Made by a program: the position numbers and the translations under genes. Shown piece by piece: positions 60,365-64,000 of a stretch of 64,000 nt of DNA (its first letter is position 1; each line of letters starts with the position of its first letter). Location: contig NZ_CP195303.1 of NCBI RefSeq assembly GCF_051245535.1, forward strand, positions 868,001 to 932,000, in the 5' to 3' direction. The notes under the pieces are model-generated. The model made no database searches. It saw only the letters and a program-made list of their open reading frames with translations, and was not told the DNA's origin. Source of the stretch: Micavibrio aeruginosavorus_D (GTDB lineage: Bacteria; Pseudomonadota; Alphaproteobacteria; Micavibrionales; Micavibrionaceae).

Positions 60365-62419
60365 TTACTCCGCCGCGATTTGTTCAGCCGCAAAACCATT
60401 GCGGGCAAATGTTGTCGCGCATTTCGCCATGGTCAGCGAAGCCTTCGTCACCACATTCGTGATGTAGAAATTCTTCACCGCCGGAACGAAAGCACCGGAA
60501 TTGACCATGCCTGACGCGCCAAAGCTGCGCCACGGTGATCCGGCCAACGTATCCACCTGACCCAGATGCGGCCATTCATGCACGATGCGTGAACGCAAAC
60601 CCGCCAAATCATCATACGGCAACGGATGGTCCATCCATGCGGACAGGGCACGAATGACTTTCCAGTCTTCACGCGCTTCGCCCACTGGCCAGACCGCCGC
60701 ACGGCCCATCTGCACACGGCCCTCTGTATTCACATACAGGCCGTCTTTTTCGGTATAGGCAGCCCCCGGCAGAATGATATCGGCACGGGCGGCACCGGCA
60801 TCACCATGGTGACCCTGATACACAACGAACGCCGATTGCGGAATGGCATCCACCACCACCGCATCATCACAACCCAGCAGGTAAACCAGTTCCATGCCGG
60901 ATACATCCAGCAAGGCCTTGCCCGCCACGAACCCAATATCCAACGCCCCAACGCGAGAGGCCGCAACATGCAGAACGTTGAAACCGTTCCAGTCATCACG
61001 CACCGCGTTGCACATGTCGGCCACATCACGGCACAGCGCATGCACAGCCAAGCCATCGGCCCGGCGGAATGCACCCATGCCCACGATAATCATCGGGCGT
61101 TTGGCACCTTTCAGAATATCGGCAAAGGCACCCTTGCCCGCTGCAATGTCCTTCAGCGTATCGGCCCCGGCCCCCAGATAGGTGGTCGGGTATGACAGAT
61201 CATGGTTTTCACCAATCACGCCAACCTTCACCTTGGTCTTGCGCCATGTCTTGCGAATGCGCGCATTGATCATCGCGGCTTCCGCTCGCGGGTTGGTTCC
61301 CACCAGCAGGATTGCGTCGGCCTGTTCAATGCCGGTAATGCCGGTGTTGAACACATAACCCGCACGCACCGTCGGATCAAACGCGGCCCCATCGGTGCGG
61401 CATTCCAGATTACGGCTGCCAATCACGCCCATCAGGTCTTTTAACGCGACCATGGATTCCAGATCGCACAGATCACCAGCCAGAGCCGCAACAGCGCTCG
61501 GGTTCGTGGACCGCATACGATGGGCCAGAATTGCAAACGCCTCGTCCCATTCCGCCGCGCGCAGGCGGCCCGTGTTTTCATCACGCACGAACGGACGATC
61601 CAGACGTTGACGCTTCAACCCGTCATAGGCAAAGCGTGTGCGGTCATCAATCCATTCTTCGTTCACATCTTCGTGCAAACGCGGCAAAACACGCATGACT
61701 TCCGTACCACGGCTGTCCACGCGAATGTTCGCACCAACCGCATCCATCACATCGATGGTTTCGGTTTTTTTCAATTCCCACGGACGGGCTTGGAACGCAT
61801 AGGGCTTGGATGTCAACGCGCCAACCGGGCACACATCAATCATGTTACCGGACAGTTCGGTGGACACCGCCGCCTGAACGAATGTGGTGATTTCAACATC
61901 TTCGCCACGGTTCAGCAGGCCCAGTTCCGACACGCCGCCAATTTCTTCACCAAAACGCACACACCGCGTGCATTGAATGCAACGGGTCATGACGGTTTTG
62001 ATCAGCGGGCCGAAATCCTTGTCCTTCACCGCGCGTTTGCTTTCGTAATAGCGCGAGCGGTCATACCCATAACCAACGGCCTGATCCTGCAAATCGCACT
62101 CACCGCCTTGGTCGCAAATCGGGCAATCCAGCGGGTGGTTGATCAGCAGCATTTCCATCACGCCCTTGCGTGCCTTTTTCACCATGTCGGTTTCCGTGAA
62201 AACTTCCATGTTGTCGGCACAGGCCAGCGCGCACGAGGCCTGCGGCTTCGGCGGTCCGCCTTTAACCTCGACCAGACACATACGGCAGTTGGCCGGAACG
62301 GTCAGGCGGTCGTGGTAGCAGAAACGCGGAATTTCAATTCCCAGCATTTCAGCGGCCTGAAGGATCGACGTGCCCTTTTCGACTTCGACTTCGATGTCAT
62401 TGATCTTTAATTTTGGCAT
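60365..62419 (-). CDS. nuoG: NADH-quinone oxidoreductase subunit G
   Basis: Largest peripheral subunit of complex I, carrying the electron-relay Fe-S clusters. 684 aa. [2Fe-2S] Cys in GIEIPRFCYHDRLTVPANCR and MCLVEV; [4Fe-4S] motifs CPICDQGGECDLQDQ and TRCIQCTRCVRFGEE; then the molybdopterin-oxidoreductase-like domain, without cofactor motifs. Its start overlaps the 3' end of the 247-aa gene by 13 nt. Confidence 0.98.
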   Translation of the reverse strand: MPKLKINDIEVEVEKGTSILQAAEMLGIEIPRFCYHDRLTVPANCRMCLVEVKGGPPKPQASCALACADNMEVFTETDMVKKARKGVMEMLLINHPLDCPICDQGGECDLQDQAVGYGYDRSRYYESKRAVKDKDFGPLIKTVMTRCIQCTRCVRFGEEIGGVSELGLLNRGEDVEITTFVQAAVSTELSGNMIDVCPVGALTSKPYAFQARPWELKKTETIDVMDAVGANIRVDSRGTEVMRVLPRLHEDVNEEWIDDRTRFAYDGLKRQRLDRPFVRDENTGRLRAAEWDEAFAILAHRMRSTNPSAVAALAGDLCDLESMVALKDLMGVIGSRNLECRTDGAAFDPTVRAGYVFNTGITGIEQADAILLVGTNPRAEAAMINARIRKTWRKTKVKVGVIGENHDLSYPTTYLGAGADTLKDIAAGKGAFADILKGAKRPMIIVGMGAFRRADGLAVHALCRDVADMCNAVRDDWNGFNVLHVAASRVGALDIGFVAGKALLDVSGMELVYLLGCDDAVVVDAIPQSAFVVYQGHHGDAGAARADIILPGAAYTEKDGLYVNTEGRVQMGRAAVWPVGEAREDWKVIRALSAWMDHPLPYDDLAGLRSRIVHEWPHLGQVDTLAGSPWRSFGASGMVNSGAFVPAVKNFYITNVVTKASLTMAKCATTFARNGFAAEQIAAE

Positions 62420-63150
62420 GGTTTTGCTTCCTGCTTACTCATCCGCTGTGTCCAGTTGCGGGCTTCAACGATCACCGGGCGGCGATCCCACGACATCTGC
62501 AACCAATCCTTGGTCGGAACGTGCAGCGTCTGGCGCAAAATTTCGCTCCAGCCCAATTTTTCAGCTTTTTCCGGTCCGAAATCCAGCACACCTTGCCATT
62601 CGATCTCACCGTTACGAACATTTTTGTAAACGGTCAGCTTGTCGCCTTCATCCAGACAATTCAAACCATCATACCCGGGGCGGCCATATTCATGGACGGA
62701 CCAGATAAACCCTTCGGTTCCCGTTTCACAAAACGCATTCAGCGCACCGAACAGAACGCGTCCGTCCTTGCGCTCCAACCGTGCCGGCAGGGCGGCATGG
62801 AACATGCCCGTCCACTCCCGCGGCTGCAGACCTTTTTGCAGGCCATGATGATACTGGCTACGGTCATAATCGACCGTGCCTTCCCACTGCACATCGCCTT
62901 CGGTGACGGTTTTAAAAACTTTCACCAGATCGCCGCTTTCAAATTTAATTTTATCCAGCTTCGGCTTGTTGAACAGCTTTACGCCCCAATCATAGGCCGC
63001 GCGCATTGTGCGGAACCCGCATCCATTGATTTCTTTGTTCAGCTTGTCAGCCTTGGCTTGATCTTCCGGCGTGGCATACGGCAACTCGACCCACATCGCG
63101 GTCAAGATCCCGGATTTTTTCACACGGCGTAATGGGGTCACTTTGCTCAT
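62407..63150 (-). CDS. Hypothetical protein (247 aa) with internal repeat between nuoF and nuoG
   Basis: No family recognised. Soluble, no signal peptide. Two related segments, about 73-96 (GDLVKVFKTVTEGDVQWEG...) and about 169-192 (GDKLTVYKNVRNGEIEWQG...), share 9 of 24 residues and several similar ones, so the protein holds a duplicated unit with a G-D..V.K.V..G...W.G pattern. Other features: an N-terminal RRVKKSGILTAMWVELPYAT and a C-terminal Arg/Trp-rich tail. The ATG at 63148-63150 overlaps the nuoF stop as ATGA, and its 3' end overlaps nuoG by 13 nt, so it is translationally tied to both. Could be a complex I accessory or assembly factor; that is inference from position. Confidence 0.8.
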   Translation of the reverse strand: MSKVTPLRRVKKSGILTAMWVELPYATPEDQAKADKLNKEINGCGFRTMRAAYDWGVKLFNKPKLDKIKFESGDLVKVFKTVTEGDVQWEGTVDYDRSQYHHGLQKGLQPREWTGMFHAALPARLERKDGRVLFGALNAFCETGTEGFIWSVHEYGRPGYDGLNCLDEGDKLTVYKNVRNGEIEWQGVLDFGPEKAEKLGWSEILRQTLHVPTKDWLQMSWDRRPVIVEARNWTQRMSKQEAKPCQN

Positions 63151-64000
63151 GCTGCCCTCGCCGCAATTTTACGATATTCCATGATGCGTTTTTCCATTTC
63201 TGGACGGAAATGGCGGATCAATCCTTGGATCGGCCAAGCCGCCGCATCACCCAAGGCACAAATGGTGTGCCCTTCAACCTGCTTGGTCACATCCCACAAC
63301 ATGTCGATTTCCTCAACCGTTGCGTTGCCCTTGACCATGCGGGTCATCACGCGCCACATCCAGCCCGTGCCCTCACGGCACGGCGTGCATTGGCCGCATG
63401 ATTCATGCTTGTAGAATTCGGCCAGACGCGCGATGGCGTAGACGATGTCCGTCGATTTATCCATGACGATCACGCCAGCGGTGCCAAGGCCGGAGCCCGC
63501 CGCCCGCAGGGAGTCAAAGTCCATAATAACCGTGTCGCACACGTCACGCGGCAGCAACGGTGTGGATGAACCACCCGGAATAACCGCCAACAGATTGTCC
63601 CAACCACCGCGAACACCGCCGCAATGCTTGTCGATCAGCTCTTTCAGCGTGATGCCCATGGCTTCTTCGACGTTGCACGGGTTGTTGACGTGACCGGACA
63701 CACAGAACAATTTCGTGCCCGTGTTTTTCTCATCCCGGCCAATGCCCGCAAACCATGAACCACCACGGCGCAGAATGGTCGGCGCCACGGCAATGGTTTC
63801 CACGTTGTTCACCGTCGTCGGACAGGAATACAAACCCGCCATCGCCGGGAACGGTGGTTTGTTCCGCGGCTCGCCCTTTTTGCCCTCAAGACTGTTCAGC
63901 AACGCGGTTTCTTCACCGCAAATATAGGCCCCAGCCCCACGGTGCAAAATAACGTCAAAATCCCAACCGGACCCCGCCGCGTTTTTTCCCAGCAGACCAG
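63147..64000 (-). CDS. nuoF: NADH-quinone oxidoreductase subunit F, 5' part cut by window edge
   Basis: NADH- and FMN-binding subunit of complex I. About 284 C-terminal residues are visible; the frame reads through to base 64000 (GLLGKNAAGSGWDFDVILHR, then GAGAYICGEETALLNSLEGK). NADH and FMN region in GAGAYICGEETA; [4Fe-4S] ligands in YKHESCGQCTPCREGTGWMW and the late Cys in GHTICALGDAAAWPIQGLI. About one third, at the N-terminus, is missing. Stop overlaps the start of the 247-aa gene. Confidence 0.97.
   Translation of the reverse strand, partial: GLLGKNAAGSGWDFDVILHRGAGAYICGEETALLNSLEGKKGEPRNKPPFPAMAGLYSCPTTVNNVETIAVAPTILRRGGSWFAGIGRDEKNTGTKLFCVSGHVNNPCNVEEAMGITLKELIDKHCGGVRGGWDNLLAVIPGGSSTPLLPRDVCDTVIMDFDSLRAAGSGLGTAGVIVMDKSTDIVYAIARLAEFYKHESCGQCTPCREGTGWMWRVMTRMVKGNATVEEIDMLWDVTKQVEGHTICALGDAAAWPIQGLIRHFRPEMEKRIMEYRKIAARAA

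Noticed and set aside
1..64000. CRISPR array, prophage, toxin-antitoxin or other defence island
   Set aside because: No regular spaced direct repeats, integrase, transposase, cas, restriction or toxin-like genes; nearly all genes are conserved core functions.
1..64000. tRNA or rRNA genes
   Set aside because: No cloverleaf-type or conserved rRNA sequence noticed in the gene gaps, which are short and mostly filled by hairpins and repeats. A tRNAscan run would settle it.

Overview
The window is core chromosome of an alphaproteobacterium. Three gene blocks support this. They are pdhCBA with a lipoyl domain on E1-beta plus ftsB, eno, kdsA, pyrG, secG and tpiA; lexA, comEC, gltX, gltA, then lpxB-lpxI-lpxA-fabZ-lpxD-skp-bamA-rseP-dxr-cdsA-uppS-frr-pyrH-tsf-rpsB; and dnaE-lolD-lolC-proS-DUF1467-rnj-birA-nuoN-M-L-K-J. 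The use of LpxI (not LpxH) and an alphaproteobacterial-type LexA box agree. The exact lineage cannot be fixed from sequence alone; a deep-branching, Micavibrio-like or Rhodospirillales-like member is my guess. I see no tRNA, rRNA, CRISPR array, prophage, integrase or transposase.

Layout. 1-3.7 kb: pyruvate dehydrogenase E2 (cut by the window edge), E1-beta and E1-alpha. 3.8-11.4 kb: ftsB, a small exporter, enolase, a 75-aa unknown, KDO8P synthase, a GNAT-like gene, CTP synthase, SecG and triosephosphate isomerase. 11.5-22.2 kb: a PpiD-like periplasmic chaperone, a YibQ-like deacetylase, lexA with its own SOS box, comEC, gltX, an M48 peptidase and citrate synthase. 22.4-37.5 kb: a long minus-strand run that makes lipid A, inserts outer-membrane proteins, makes isoprenoid and phospholipid precursors and supplies translation factors. 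37.8-49.9 kb: ung, dnaE, the LolCD lipoprotein exporter, an archaeal/eukaryote-like prolyl-tRNA synthetase, several unknown genes, RNase J and birA. 50-64 kb: respiratory complex I, nuoN back to nuoF, all on the minus strand.

How it works together. The window joins pyruvate entry to the TCA cycle (pdh, gltA), glycolysis (eno, tpiA), the NADH sink (nuo) and envelope construction (kdsA, lpx, bamA, skp, ppiD, rseP, lol, dxr, uppS, cdsA). Translation and DNA maintenance genes are interspersed.

Main oddities. A palindromic repeat is carried in frame inside the pdhC linker. At least eight long inverted repeats of 66-119 bp sit in gene gaps. The nuo cluster is split between nuoI and nuoJ by three unrelated genes, one of them on the opposite strand. 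Two uncharacterised genes sit in the nuoF-G-H run. The usual coaX is absent between birA and rnj. I found no convincing new defence or mobile system; the best candidates for new biology are the two proteins embedded in the complex I cluster.
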